From: Penumbrarchaeum sp964445525
GTDB taxonomy: Archaea; Thermoplasmatota; Penumbrarchaeia; Penumbrarchaeales; Penumbrarchaeaceae
Direction: 5' to 3'
Assembly: GCA_964445525.1 (NCBI GenBank)
Contig: CAYULA010000024.1
Coordinates: 1 to 57,386, forward strand
DNA: 57,386 nt
Part shown: in pieces, positions 32,001 to 41,462 of the stretch
Position numbering within the stretch: position 1 is the stretch's first letter
Layout: every line of letters begins with the position of its first letter
The notes under the pieces: generated by a model
Told to the model about the DNA's origin: nothing
Seen by the model: the letters and a program-made list of their open reading frames with translations, nothing else
Databases searched by the model: none
Position numbers and translations under genes: made by a program

Positions 32001-35000
32001 CCCCACCTGAGTCCGCCTGGAGCTCCCCAGGTGAAATGTTTGTAATCAGTTCCTGGTTCGGATCCGGGAGCGTAGGACTCACTTCCCGTTTCCCTTCCAT
32101 TGGTACCCCAATCATCTCCGTCAGTCAATGTGATTACTGCGGGAGTTCTGCCAGTTTCAACGTTGTCATATGCATATTTAACTGCAGCTCCTGTAGTATC
32201 CCAGAGTGGTGTATATCCTCTAGCTCTTAGTCCTCCGATTATATTCTGGGCAACCGATTTGCCGGCCGCATCCATATTGGTCAACGGGAGAACATGGTCG
32301 AAAACCTCATTGTCAAAAATGAAAATCGAAACCCTGTCGTGCTCTGTCATCTGGCCAACGAATGTCGAGGCTGCTCTCCTTGCATCCTGTATCTTGTTGT
32401 TTGATCCCATGGAACCGGATGTATCGATGACGAAGGTAACATCCACAGGCTTGCGGATCTCACCGTTTGGTTCGTGCATCATGTAGGATATATTGGAGGA
32501 CTGGTACATTCCCTCGACATAGGGATTGCCGATATTGTTGTTCAGATGGAATCCATCCATATCTCCCCATTGGTCCTGTATGTCCGAAAATGTGGGTTCC
32601 TCCATGTAATCGAGTTTACCTTCGCCGTTTATCAGAAGAACAGTGGAATCGGTCTCCCAATTCGCATCGCCTTCCTCCATATCATCCCAGAAGAAGAATA
32701 CTTCCTCGTAATGGACAGGCACGTTATTCAGTGTGTCGAAAACCTCGTCATAGTCGTCATAAAGGTCTATGATAACCATCAGGGTCCTGTTTCCCGCATA
32801 AAGCGGTGTCCAGATAGCTTCCAGTGTTGTGGAAACATCCGGGTCAAGATAGATATTTTCTGATTTTACCAGGGTTCCTCCGTCCATGAACCTGACAGTT
32901 CCGCCTCCGGGAACTCCTCCTAGATTTACGACCTCAATTTCCACAAGGTAGGAATTACCCAGAACCGGGTTGCCCTCGCTCAGAATTATCTTTGAATTCC
33001 TGGATAGAAGCTCCGGTTTATCTTCGGGGGTGTTGAACCAGTGAAGTGAGAGATACAGGAGTTCATGGAGAGCGGTCTCAATCACATCGTGTTCGGCAAA
33101 TCTTGATTGCCAGGTGTGGGTGATGGTCCTGAAATAATTGTCATTGTCGGTATCTGCCATCTCGTGCTGTATCGATGTAAGATACCACTGTTCCTGGGTT
33201 ATTCCGTAGGTGTACAATCCGGGTGTGGTTTCCTGGAATGCGCCCTGAACCGCTGGTAGAGGTATGGAAGTGAAATCGTAGAGACCCATGAAATGCTCAG
33301 GCATGTATTCAATTCCAACATAGATGTCTTCTGTGTATTCGCCCGAATCGGGACCGACCAGAACTGCCGATTCATCCCGAACCAGGCTCCCTGTGCTGTC
33401 CGCACCAATATATAAATCTATGAAATCTTCCACGTAGAGGGTTGCCGTAATATTATCCGCCTTATGCAGCATGAGGTCCCGCATCAGTCCCTCTCCCATG
33501 AACAAGACATTCTCATGATGATCCACTGGAAGATATTCCGATTCGGCATATAGCCCGTCCAGATAGCTGATAAGGGATAGCATGTCGTTATTGGTCAATG
33601 TCTCCCTGTCTGGGACGCCGGGCCTTCCGCCTCCTGCATCTCCCGTCACCCATATTATGGAGTTGTATCTCTTAAGATCCAGAATACCGAGACCGCTGTC
33701 GTATGTCCAATCAGATCCGTCAAAGGATTGGACCACGGTGTAGGTCTCATGGTCGTAACCCAGGTTGACCAGGACATCATTAACCACATCGGAAGGCTCC
33801 CCTCCAATTCCCGAATAATCGATCTTGTGAGCACCATAGTTGCCCTGGGTCATGGGTCCGGAATCGAAATTGTCCTCCGATGAATCATCGTCAACCAGAA
33901 GGATATTGTTCTGGGTGACGAAAGACGTCACGGTTGAGGTCGAGTATGTGATGTCATTGTTCTCCTCGGATATCTCGTTCACTAAATGGTACGGATCCAC
34001 GACAACTCTGAAGGTATAACTTCCAACCCCAACGGCAAGCCACAGTTTAAATATCTCGACTTCACCACCTTCACCCTGTATGCTTCCCACATCCTGGGGA
34101 TTGTCGTATGTCTCCCTGGTACCTCCAAACCTGGGATCTGGAATTCCGGTTGCAACCGGAAGCTCGATACCATCGGGACCTGTGACGTAAAACATCACAG
34201 ACGTGGATTCCACAGCCGGACCGTTGTTCCTGACCGTAGCCTCAATAAGGATGGTGTCCAGGTATTTAGGGAGGTTATCCTCGCCAATGGGGCTCTTGTC
34301 CCAGGTTGTTCCACCGGATCCGTCCGGAACCTCTGTGAGAATGGACAACTGCATCTTTGTGATGGCCATATCCCTGCCGACGTTGATCTCCCAATCGAAC
34401 CATTTCAGGATCTCGGCAATGAGGTTGATCTTCTCGTTCAGGTATTTTATCTGGGTAATATCCCATCCGACAACAACGGATTTGAAAGTGGCGTTGGAAT
34501 GAGCCGCATCCGGAACCGATGTGGACCTTACCGTATTCACCCAGGGAGGCGTGGATGATAACTCGGATTCCGTTGTTATCATGCCTACGGGGAGCTCGAA
34601 TCCCACCGCACTGAGATTGTCGGTCCTGAGGTTGTAAAACTGCATCAGATCATTGCCTGCGGTCTGTTCAAGAAGGGTAATGTTGTAATCTCCAACAGCA
34701 GGATCCGGAGTCAATCCATCCGTTCCATCGTCCAAACCCCATAACCTGGGAGGATCATCTGTGGGCAATTGTTGGTTTATGTATACATTCAATATTCCCA
34801 GATATTGGTAAAGTAAGTCGCTGGCTGCCTGGGCTTCCTGGGCATTCTTGCTCGGATTGAAATGTCCTGCTCCCGGATCAACCCGTGAACCCGAAAAATA
34901 TTCCATCAATCCCTCGAATGGCCTCGCTCCCACCAACATCAGATATCTGTTGCTGTCCAGGTACTTCATCAACTCCTGGATGTTGCCTCCATAGGTTGTG

Positions 35001-36688
35001 GGAAGGTTTTCTACCGTATTTGTAAGCGGATCCGTCACATTTCCCGTGACCCAAATTACAATATCATAATCCTCCATTGCCGGAGCTGCTATTTCCGTCT
35101 GGGTGTAGTTGTATGCGGGAGCATCCCTCGTGACGCCGTCATCCTCCACTTCCTGGGCAACGTAAACCTTGTCAACATTGACACCGGAACCTACAAGAGC
35201 TTCCAATACGGCAGAGGTCATATCATCTTCGGCATTCATTGGCGCTCCATCATCATCCACAAGCATGATCTTTGGAAGGACCTGTATGTTGCCGAGACCG
35301 AAATTGTCATCCGTATCATCTCCGCTTTCGATTGCCACACCTTCCAGGTGTCCGGGATTGTCGTATACGTCAATTGCCGCATAGACCCACTGCTGTCCTC
35401 CCGGGACATCCACCCTTGCCTCGAGTGTGAAATAATAGAAGAAATAGGCACCCGGAAGCAGGGCAATATTTGGTTTCACGCAGGTAGGAAATATATTGTC
35501 ATCGACGAGAGTGTACCCCGCATTGTTCCTCCAGTCGCCGTAGTAGGAGGGATGATCTACCCTCCAGTTGTAAGATACACCGCTGATTGTGGAATGGATC
35601 TCGGGCCTCCATGTGGATACAACAAGATGAACACCATGGGAAACGTTGATCGCCTGATCACCCGAATTCTGAATGATGACGGTCACGGTTACCTCGTCGC
35701 CTGAGTTTGGAGCATCATTGCTGAAGGATATGTCATATATCCCCGGATCCGGTCCGAAAATCGGCAGGGGTTTTACCAGTTTATCAACCTTGAAATCCCT
35801 CTCAACATAATTATTCCTGTAATTCTGCTCTCCCTGGAAAAAGGGAACAACCTTGGCATTCAACGTGTGCATTCCAAGTGTACGTGGATTTGAAGGGGGT
35901 CTGTTCCAATTATAGGAAACCTCGATGTAATGTCCTGTTTCAAGTATGCCAAATTGGGCATCCGAGGAACCTATCTCCGTGCCCGTGTCATCGAAATGGA
36001 GAAGCTGGACCGTAGAGAAGACAAGATCATCCAGCTGATCGAATAGTCTGATATTGGAGATGGTGTTATCCGTTTCAATCCCGAAATACTGGGTGGTCAT
36101 GTCGCTTCCGAAATTGTCCACCCTCATACCGATTATGTAGGTCCCGTCATCATTCATCCTGGTCACGGGAGTGGAATCCGAGTTCATTATGGTCAGTCTT
36201 GTAATGGCCAGGTCGGGCAGCCCACTGGCGGAGGATGTTTTAACCAGTGAATTCGAGAGAACTACCGTTGGGGTTCCTGATTTCTTGACGGTTGTAACTA
36301 CAAGATCGAAATTATCCGTGACTCCCACGCTGATATCGATTGTTATCTGCTCACCTGGATCCCACCTGTCATCACCTGTTCCCGAGAACACCGTATACGT
36401 GTTTCTGATCAGTTCGGTACCTGATGAATCCCTCAGAGTGACGTATGTCTGGTCGCCTTCGAGTAGGTCTCCGCCTCTGTGATTGACGACGAGATCATCA
36501 CCCTGAACATAGGCCCAGAGGTCCACATAAAGGCCTTCCTCGCCTTCGTCGATCTGTGCAGTCCACAGGGCGATACCCCCGGCCAGCATCACAGATATTC
36601 CAAGAAGTAATACGGTTCCGACAGCTTCCGAAACCGCCAAAATTCTGTTTTTTGATCCCTTTTTACCCCAAACGGATGATCGATTCAA
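29051..36688 (-). CDS. Giant pilin-headed VWA/LamG/PA14 surface adhesin
   Basis: The 2545-residue protein begins with an archaeal pilin-type signal (KNRILAVSEAVGTVLLLGIS). CARDB-like beta modules follow (~130-480), then two copies of a Rossmann-like module beginning MLVDDDGAP (~485) and ILLVDDDSS (~930), each with an IVIWVTG-type strand. Another CARDB module (~1220-1310) precedes a VWA domain with the MIDAS motif FVIDTSGSMGSNN (~1415) and AVITLTDGDD. After these come a LamG domain (FDGSTTKMRVPSHSNLN, ~1720-1910), a PA14 domain (GLRAEYYDGD...FYTRSDDGARLYIDD, ~1930-2075), a Gly-rich linker, MAM/jelly-roll-like segments (~2110-2420), and a C-terminal membrane helix (~2515-2537) with a basic KVNRKYKRKH tail. 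It likely binds cells, surfaces or glycans. Minor pilins follow in the same operon. Confidence 0.88.
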   Translation of the reverse strand: MNRSSVWGKKGSKNRILAVSEAVGTVLLLGISVMLAGGIALWTAQIDEGEEGLYVDLWAYVQGDDLVVNHRGGDLLEGDQTYVTLRDSSGTELIRNTYTVFSGTGDDRWDPGEQITIDISVGVTDNFDLVVTTVKKSGTPTVVLSNSLVKTSSASGLPDLAITRLTIMNSDSTPVTRMNDDGTYIIGMRVDNFGSDMTTQYFGIETDNTISNIRLFDQLDDLVFSTVQLLHFDDTGTEIGSSDAQFGILETGHYIEVSYNWNRPPSNPRTLGMHTLNAKVVPFFQGEQNYRNNYVERDFKVDKLVKPLPIFGPDPGIYDISFSNDAPNSGDEVTVTVIIQNSGDQAINVSHGVHLVVSTWRPEIHSTISGVSYNWRVDHPSYYGDWRNNAGYTLVDDNIFPTCVKPNIALLPGAYFFYYFTLEARVDVPGGQQWVYAAIDVYDNPGHLEGVAIESGDDTDDNFGLGNIQVLPKIMLVDDDGAPMNAEDDMTSAVLEALVGSGVNVDKVYVAQEVEDDGVTRDAPAYNYTQTEIAAPAMEDYDIVIWVTGNVTDPLTNTVENLPTTYGGNIQELMKYLDSNRYLMLVGARPFEGLMEYFSGSRVDPGAGHFNPSKNAQEAQAASDLLYQYLGILNVYINQQLPTDDPPRLWGLDDGTDGLTPDPAVGDYNITLLEQTAGNDLMQFYNLRTDNLSAVGFELPVGMITTESELSSTPPWVNTVRSTSVPDAAHSNATFKSVVVGWDITQIKYLNEKINLIAEILKWFDWEINVGRDMAITKMQLSILTEVPDGSGGTTWDKSPIGEDNLPKYLDTILIEATVRNNGPAVESTSVMFYVTGPDGIELPVATGIPDPRFGGTRETYDNPQDVGSIQGEGGEVEIFKLWLAVGVGSYTFRVVVDPYHLVNEISEENNDITYSTSTVTSFVTQNNILLVDDDSSEDNFDSGPMTQGNYGAHKIDYSGIGGEPSDVVNDVLVNLGYDHETYTVVQSFDGSDWTYDSGLGILDLKRYNSIIWVTGDAGGGRPGVPDRETLTNNDMLSLISYLDGLYAESEYLPVDHHENVLFMGEGLMRDLMLHKADNITATLYVEDFIDLYIGADSTGSLVRDESAVLVGPDSGEYTEDIYVGIEYMPEHFMGLYDFTSIPLPAVQGAFQETTPGLYTYGITQEQWYLTSIQHEMADTDNDNYFRTITHTWQSRFAEHDVIETALHELLYLSLHWFNTPEDKPELLSRNSKIILSEGNPVLGNSYLVEIEVVNLGGVPGGGTVRFMDGGTLVKSENIYLDPDVSTTLEAIWTPLYAGNRTLMVIIDLYDDYDEVFDTLNNVPVHYEEVFFFWDDMEEGDANWETDSTVLLINGEGKLDYMEEPTFSDIQDQWGDMDGFHLNNNIGNPYVEGMYQSSNISYMMHEPNGEIRKPVDVTFVIDTSGSMGSNNKIQDARRAASTFVGQMTEHDRVSIFIFDNEVFDHVLPLTNMDAAGKSVAQNIIGGLRARGYTPLWDTTGAAVKYAYDNVETGRTPAVITLTDGDDWGTNGRETGSESYAPGSEPGTDYKHFTWGAPGGLRWGDATYDFNAQDGNSNHDVYRYINNGRSYANWVNLRGGSDTRTGLLEAPVYVFTIGLATNPHTSTYTNGDSSPPTHPTRVDDPDLYQFTTEYDLWNVADKSSFNGNGKGKYYYAPTSTELQNIYDDIFVEIQNLAQQATRSGDTRAIVATPEAHWALDDGTGGTAMDSENGHHASVGSGNWGSGQIGDCYEFDGSTTKMRVPSHSNLNNMNIVERSIAFWFKLDDTNNRQVLFKEGDQWDGINIYVMNDQIHFGFWSDTLNALPETWVSAPMRDDTTWHHAAFIFDGTGATQSYYLDGVNVGTQSISGFIRAHPDEFNFGYSADTLRYRDGWYSSASTLDGRLDEIWLFSDLLSDLEVQELFETGWEGQNGLRAEYYDGDRSHNNQFFTDLFTIQIDPNVDNNWGNGRPMTGMDNDDFSVRWTGYVEPLYTEAVTFYTRSDDGARLYIDDILVIGDAWRDQSPREYSSLPISLKAGKRYSVVMEYYENGGGAVAQLSWSSPSLSKQIIPTTQLFLHPGLDTGDEGGEGGGGGAFQVDPLNPWTDGSTTNSDKHLETDYIDLRYVDDARLSFYQKYNLKVGSNGGVIMVGIFDTGNYSVNTDLENPDAYKYKYIQPDQPYTGNTHTDFWGLNTDDYGTPIRWCWNGKSGGGTLEWEYISVDLTRFAGNYVKVKFQYVHNYGGTGFGWMIDNVRIDVSSDVDNPNKDQSMDNWDIVKTENLHGDGTMAWFAGDPNLGDDFKDGIDNSLYTRPIDLTNARTAILDGRVKFNIDEASGRPPDGFRVEISKDNGVSWIPLSLGVRTSWGVSGTEGDASDNVPGDGKSFTGLPDEKNSYNWVRVGSLTRLITNLNGFIGNTVILRFRVVTNNDDPDHFEDPAAFKGLYVDDIRVYGESLEGTRSSAEDILEDYYERVARHEMERGPPEKGASIELPKRASIDDEPVTGEETSDLTTGEELSTPVAVIAGGVLIAIPLVAVKVNRKYKRKH

Positions 36689-36720
36689 ATCATCATCTCC
36701 TTTGATCTCGGCAGGATTTG

Positions 36721-36735
36721 AAATTATATAAAAAG
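36721..36735 (-). promoter_or_regulatory. TATA box for the giant adhesin operon
   Basis: CTTTTTATATAATTT on the minus strand lies 33-47 bases before the ATG at 36688, giving a leader of about 10-20 bases. It marks the probable start of the adhesin-pilin operon. Confidence 0.6.
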
Positions 36736-36764
36736 CGAAGTGGTAATTACCGCCAGATTACCAT

Positions 36765-38849
36765 CTAATCCCAATCCTCATCAAAAACGGACCCTTCATC
36801 GCCAAATTCAGAGATATCCATTGAGAAATCCATGTCCGAAACATAGGAATCGTAGAGCTCCTTTTGTTCGGGATTGAGAAGAATCTCCTTGGCCTTGTTT
36901 ATCTTGACCATCTCCTCCCTCGCATCCTCATCTGTGACCTCTTTATGATGCGCCACCCTGTCCGGATGATAGTATGCGGCAAGCTTCCTGTAGGCCTTTT
37001 TTATATCCTGTGCAGGGGAAGTGGACTCGATCCCCAAAACCTCATAGAGGTTGTAATCGAAATCGAATCCCTCATCAACGGTCACCGCATCTGCTGTTCT
37101 TTCGAATTCCACAGTCTCTCTGGCTGACATGGTCTCCAGTATTCTCTTGGCGGTCTCTTCTGCCTGGGACATGTCCATTGACATGTCCTCGTCGATGATG
37201 AAATCGTCAGTCCTGTTTTCCCTGGCTTTCCTTGAGATGAACAGAATAAGGACTATCAAGGGAATCAGGATAATAACAAGTGCAAAAGGCAGAAGATACC
37301 AGAAAAGATTCTCATCTTCCATCAGATCCTCGATCCATGTCTTCTGGTCACTTTCATCAGGGGCCTCCAGAACAGTGAAGGTGAAGGAATCCGATACCTC
37401 CTCATGACCATCGCTGGCCTTCAATGTGATGGTGTGCTCTCCTGGTTCAACGTCGAACAGGGGTTTTCTGAAATCCGCCAGGGTGGAAAGTGCCTCGGAA
37501 TCATCCAGATACCACTTGTAGTTTATTGTATCACCGTCGGGATCATATACGTATTTTGATCCGTCAAGCTCTATTGATCTGTTGTTGACTATCTCCAATC
37601 CGGAAAGGACCTCGGAAATATTGAGGGTTGGAGGAGTGTTTATGGAAACAGTGTAAGGACTTGTGACATTGACGTTTCCAAGGACATCCTCTGCCATGAA
37701 CTGGATCAACGTTGATCCGGTTCCCGAAATGCCGACGGCCGTTCCGGAAAAGAAAATCGATCTTGCATCTGGCTTGGATGAAGCATCCATCCATTCTGTC
37801 CAGTTTGATTCAGATGTCCATATCCTGAACTTTACTGTTGATCCGTTAACATCAACCCCCGCTGAAACGGGTCTGTCGGTGACGGTTATGTTCCAGGTGA
37901 ATTCCGAGTCCGACTGGGTCTTTCCGGGAGCGGGTTTGGTGATGTCTATCTTGGGGCCCAATCCATCAAGGTCCAGGGAAAAGGACCAGGCCAAGAGATC
38001 GAGCTTCCATTCCGACCTGACAAAGGGCAGATCGATTGTTATCTGTATTGTTCCGTCTACCTCTTCAGGTACGTCAATATCCGCCCTGAAACCATCCTGG
38101 GTGAGGGTTGTGTTGAATGTTTTGTCTCCGTATTCTATAACCGGATTGATCTCTTCAGAGGAAGGTGCCAGACCGCTGAAGCTTCCCGAGGTATCATCGT
38201 ATTCGAATTTGAGATCCTTAAGGACAATGCTCGAGTTCGAAAGGACCGCTTCACCTGTTCTTACCACAACTCCCCTGTGATCCAGCAAAACGATGTCGTC
38301 TCTAACGGGTTGTATGTATCCGAAAACCTCGAATTTCAGCTGTTTGGGAGTGTCGAGGTCCACCTCAGAACCCTCTGAATTTACAATGGGTTTGAGAGTT
38401 ACCTGTGTCTGGAATGTCCAGTTAATGTGGACCAAGATTTCAAAGGAAATCGTCTGGTTTCTTCCGTCCTGGGTTCCGATGATCGGGTTCCTGACATCTA
38501 TTTGACCAGAAGTATCGGTTATGTTGAGGTTCTCTGTTAAAGGATCGAAATCGAATAATCCCTCGTTTCCCTCTCCCCTATCCATTAAAACCTGAAGATT
38601 ATCAATATCCTCCATCCAGTCGATCAGGGTGAAATTGCAGTTATACCATCTGTATCCTGCAAGAACGATATCTTCCTCCTCCCCCTCCCCTTCGATGGAA
38701 CCTATGAAAAGGACGGTTGCCCTCGTTGGTGAACCTGTGCCTTCACCGATGAATAGAAGGAATGTTGCGAGAAGCAAGAGCATTATCCCGATGACAGACG
38801 CAGACCGTCTTCTTGAACGGGAATGGCCCAGGATTCCCTGGTGGTTCAT
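36765..38849 (-). CDS. PKD/Ig-type membrane protein with cytoplasmic J-domain
   Basis: The protein is 694 residues from the ATG at 38849. An N-terminal basic region and helix (ASVIGIMLLLLATFLLFIGE) is followed by about 370 residues of beta-rich exported sequence. A PKD-like module follows (LDGSKYVYDPDGDTINYKWY, then VEPGEHTITLKASDGHEEVS). A single membrane helix (~518-541) leads to a cytoplasmic tail with a linker and a J-domain (YNLYEVLGIESTSPAQDIKK, then the HPD at ~628-630, KINKAKEILLNPEQKELYDS). J-domains stimulate Hsp70 ATPases, so the protein could couple surface events or secretion to DnaK. A TTTTTAAAC box near 38873 is a likely promoter; an upstream start at 38903 is less likely. Confidence 0.85.
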   Translation of the reverse strand: MNHQGILGHSRSRRRSASVIGIMLLLLATFLLFIGEGTGSPTRATVLFIGSIEGEGEEEDIVLAGYRWYNCNFTLIDWMEDIDNLQVLMDRGEGNEGLFDFDPLTENLNITDTSGQIDVRNPIIGTQDGRNQTISFEILVHINWTFQTQVTLKPIVNSEGSEVDLDTPKQLKFEVFGYIQPVRDDIVLLDHRGVVVRTGEAVLSNSSIVLKDLKFEYDDTSGSFSGLAPSSEEINPVIEYGDKTFNTTLTQDGFRADIDVPEEVDGTIQITIDLPFVRSEWKLDLLAWSFSLDLDGLGPKIDITKPAPGKTQSDSEFTWNITVTDRPVSAGVDVNGSTVKFRIWTSESNWTEWMDASSKPDARSIFFSGTAVGISGTGSTLIQFMAEDVLGNVNVTSPYTVSINTPPTLNISEVLSGLEIVNNRSIELDGSKYVYDPDGDTINYKWYLDDSEALSTLADFRKPLFDVEPGEHTITLKASDGHEEVSDSFTFTVLEAPDESDQKTWIEDLMEDENLFWYLLPFALVIILIPLIVLILFISRKARENRTDDFIIDEDMSMDMSQAEETAKRILETMSARETVEFERTADAVTVDEGFDFDYNLYEVLGIESTSPAQDIKKAYRKLAAYYHPDRVAHHKEVTDEDAREEMVKINKAKEILLNPEQKELYDSYVSDMDFSMDISEFGDEGSVFDEDWD

Positions 38850-38940
38850 ATTCTGTCTAATCCAGGATGTGTTTAAAAAGTTTATGTCACAAACTATATG
38901 CAAGCGAAATATTCGAAATCAAAAATAAAGGTTCCTGTTT

Positions 38941-39282
38941 TCATGTTTCTCCGTATCCCAACAGCCTCTCTCCGCAGTTGGGACAGCATCCCGATACCAG
39001 GTTGGACGATGTTGAATAACTTGGATGATAGCCGGGAACACAGAGATAAAAAGGTATTTCCTTTCCCATCACGGGAATTTCGGGTATGTAGATTATTATC
39101 TCCTTTCCGGTTGCATACTCAATGTCTTTCTTCAATCTCTTTTCCGAAACCTCCGAATAATCGTAGAATAGGTGAACCCTTTTCTTATCGATGGAAATAT
39201 CCAGTTCGTATCTGGGTTTCTCCTTCCATTTGTAGGGATTGAACCTCAGTCTCTTCGTCACGATCATTTGAACCCTTCGCAC
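38941..39282 (-). CDS. Small protein with C-terminal zinc knuckle
   Basis: The 113-residue protein (GTG at 39282, or ATG at 39267) has an N-terminal beta-rich half (YELDISIDKKRVHLFYDYSE, EIIIYIPEIPVMGKEIPFYL). It ends with CVPGYHP and SGCCPNCGERLLG, a likely zinc site. I do not recognise the family. It is upstream of the J-domain gene on the same strand, 91 bases from that gene's start, and could be co-transcribed with it. Confidence 0.6.
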   Translation of the reverse strand: MRRVQMIVTKRLRFNPYKWKEKPRYELDISIDKKRVHLFYDYSEVSEKRLKKDIEYATGKEIIIYIPEIPVMGKEIPFYLCVPGYHPSYSTSSNLVSGCCPNCGERLLGYGET

Positions 39283-39578
39283 TTCTTTTTATCCGAACAC
39301 CCGACCCATACCGGAACGGGAAATCCCTGCAACCCTTCTACTCGATCCAGAGCATTTCTATTGAGCAGAAGAATGGACCACCACATCCGGAATCTGAGGG
39401 AGCCTTCGTATGTACTCTTATGTGGATGTATGTCCACAATTTGCCAAAATAATTTACCCGTATAAAGTTTGTGGTGATATATGTATATGATATCCACCAG
39501 TAAAAGCAAACGGACATGCAAAAGGGACGGATAATTGTATTGATCCGAAATTGGTTCGCTTCCCCCAGTTTTTCAGGT
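39283..39578. other. Gene-poor stretch beside the IS element
   Basis: There is no gene I can support here. AT-rich promoter-like sequences occur near 39440-39490. With 41463-41781 it is the split remainder of the intergenic region into which the IS element inserted. Confidence 0.6.
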
Positions 39579-39584
39579 TTTCAA

Positions 39585-41456
39585 CAGGGTGTTGCAAACT
39601 GCAGGATAGGAAATGAATAGAGGGCCATGGAACCTTCCAGCAGAAAGCTAGAAGTGTTGACAAGTCCATGACCCAGTGCCAAATGCCAACTGAACGAGTA
39701 TACCATTCTCTGGTAAAGATTGTTTCGGAATATCTGACCTCGAACACAGTGTCAACCGTCACCGATCTTCTTGAAGATACAGATATTGAACCAAATCAAT
39801 ATCAACGGATGATCAAGGACGGGATACTGACAACATCACTCAACCATGACCATAACTGGGTGACCCTCACAAACACCATCAACAAGAATAAAGATCACTG
39901 GAAGTTCTTCAAATATAGGATCAAAAAGAACTCCAGGACCATTCTGATATTTCACTCCGAAAGAAATGCAAGAAGAACATTGTCGTACCTGGCTTCAAAG
40001 AGACCATGGGGCATCTCAGAAAAAGAAGCAGAAGAACTGCTGGGAAGGGATTGCAAGAGACCACTCAGAGATTTGGAAGAGAACAATTCCATTCAATCCA
40101 AGCTGGTAAATGGAGAGCGGATCTATCTCAACAGAATCCACAAGAAAGCCGATATCCAGATGAAGGAGAGAAGGATCAATCCGAGATACCATTGTGTTGA
40201 TGAAGAAGATGATGATGAGGATAAGGTTGGATATATCAAATACGAGGAATTCTGCAAAACATTCAGAGAGGTTGTCAATGAAATGGATGAGAAATGTCCC
40301 ATTTCAGACAACAGAATATCCACACTGCTTCTGATGTTCAATACCAATCATTCCTTGAGAACAATGGAGTCCTGGATCAGGTTCAACTCAAGGATCAAAG
40401 ATGCAGTTAACATGGATTGGGACATGGACCATTCCACACTCTGCAGGGACATGGGCCAGATAGATGAAAAATACCTGAAGAAATTATTTCATCATCTTGT
40501 GATGAAGCTGCATGACAAGGGAGTTATCAAAGGTAGGTTCCTTGTTGTTGATGCTACTCATATCTATGCATATTGCAATACAAGGAAGGATACCAATAAA
40601 CACGGTGTGGAATTGGCCAGCTGGGGAAATCATCATGGCAGGTTCTACGGATACAAGATACACATCCTGATAGATGCTGAATCAGAACTACCTGTTGCGA
40701 TGATATTCAGTACCGGAAAGGATCATGATTCACCCCATTTCATTCCACTGCTAAATGATCATGTCAATAACAATGACCTTGGTGAAACTGAAGCTCTCCT
40801 TGCGGATGCTGGATATGATGTGAAAAAATACAGAAAGGAAGTATTGAACAAGACTGGTGGAATATTTTTACCAGCATGCAATCCGAGAAAGAGCAAGGTA
40901 TTGCAGAGAATGAAAGCCAGGGTGAAGAGACTGTTCAAGACCCATGGTGACAAGATCCATTCCGTTGAGGACGGTTTCAGGTATCTTGGTCAGACGTTCC
41001 TGACCAGGTTCGGTATCGAACTTGGAGATCCAGGTGACAACAAATTTGTCGAGTTGATATCTGAGAGATTGCATAGACCTCTTCGAGCTGGAGTTGAGCG
41101 TGTATTTTCCCGGTTGAAAGCTTTCACCTCATTTGAGAAACCTAAGGCAAGGTTTCTTGAGACCGTAAAGAAGACGGTCTGGTTTTGTTTGATCGGTCAA
41201 CTTGTTCAGGCGAAGACAGCTGTTGAGAAAGGCTTGAAAGGATCTATGCGTAAGCGAACTGCTCTTGTTTGACCCACAACTTGGTAACATCTGTCCGAGA
41301 AATCAGCTTCAGCTATATCGATATTCTTAAAAAATGTGAACATTAGTTCGAATATTGCCATATTATCATATTGTTTAACTTCATTTTCCATCTTGTTCTG
41401 ATTTTTTGAAAAGGGCTTCACAGATTATATTCCTATTTTGTTCGTGCAACACCCTG
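39585..41456 (+). mobile_element. Complete insertion sequence with TIRs and 6-bp TSD
   Basis: The 1872-base element is bounded by perfect 12-bp terminal inverted repeats: CAGGGTGTTGCA at the left and TGCAACACCCTG at the right. The target duplication TTTCAA is seen on both sides (39579-39584 and 41457-41462). It contains one transposase gene. Intact ends and an intact reading frame suggest a recent, possibly active insertion. The long transposase and 6-bp duplication resemble IS4-superfamily groups such as IS1634, but the family is not certain. Confidence 0.93.
39668..41272 (+). CDS. DDE transposase (IS4/IS5-type)
   Basis: The 534-residue transposase has catalytic segments FLVVDATHIYAYCNTR (first Asp, ~297), LLADAGYDVKKYRK (second Asp, ~378), and PLRAGVERVFSRLKAF with the catalytic Glu and the YREK-like R/K (~485). 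A basic, helical N-terminal region likely binds the terminal repeats. The frame is complete and begins 83 bases inside the left end. Nothing suggests a frameshift. Confidence 0.92.
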   Translation: MTQCQMPTERVYHSLVKIVSEYLTSNTVSTVTDLLEDTDIEPNQYQRMIKDGILTTSLNHDHNWVTLTNTINKNKDHWKFFKYRIKKNSRTILIFHSERNARRTLSYLASKRPWGISEKEAEELLGRDCKRPLRDLEENNSIQSKLVNGERIYLNRIHKKADIQMKERRINPRYHCVDEEDDDEDKVGYIKYEEFCKTFREVVNEMDEKCPISDNRISTLLLMFNTNHSLRTMESWIRFNSRIKDAVNMDWDMDHSTLCRDMGQIDEKYLKKLFHHLVMKLHDKGVIKGRFLVVDATHIYAYCNTRKDTNKHGVELASWGNHHGRFYGYKIHILIDAESELPVAMIFSTGKDHDSPHFIPLLNDHVNNNDLGETEALLADAGYDVKKYRKEVLNKTGGIFLPACNPRKSKVLQRMKARVKRLFKTHGDKIHSVEDGFRYLGQTFLTRFGIELGDPGDNKFVELISERLHRPLRAGVERVFSRLKAFTSFEKPKARFLETVKKTVWFCLIGQLVQAKTAVEKGLKGSMRKRTALV

Positions 41457-41462
41457 TTTCAA

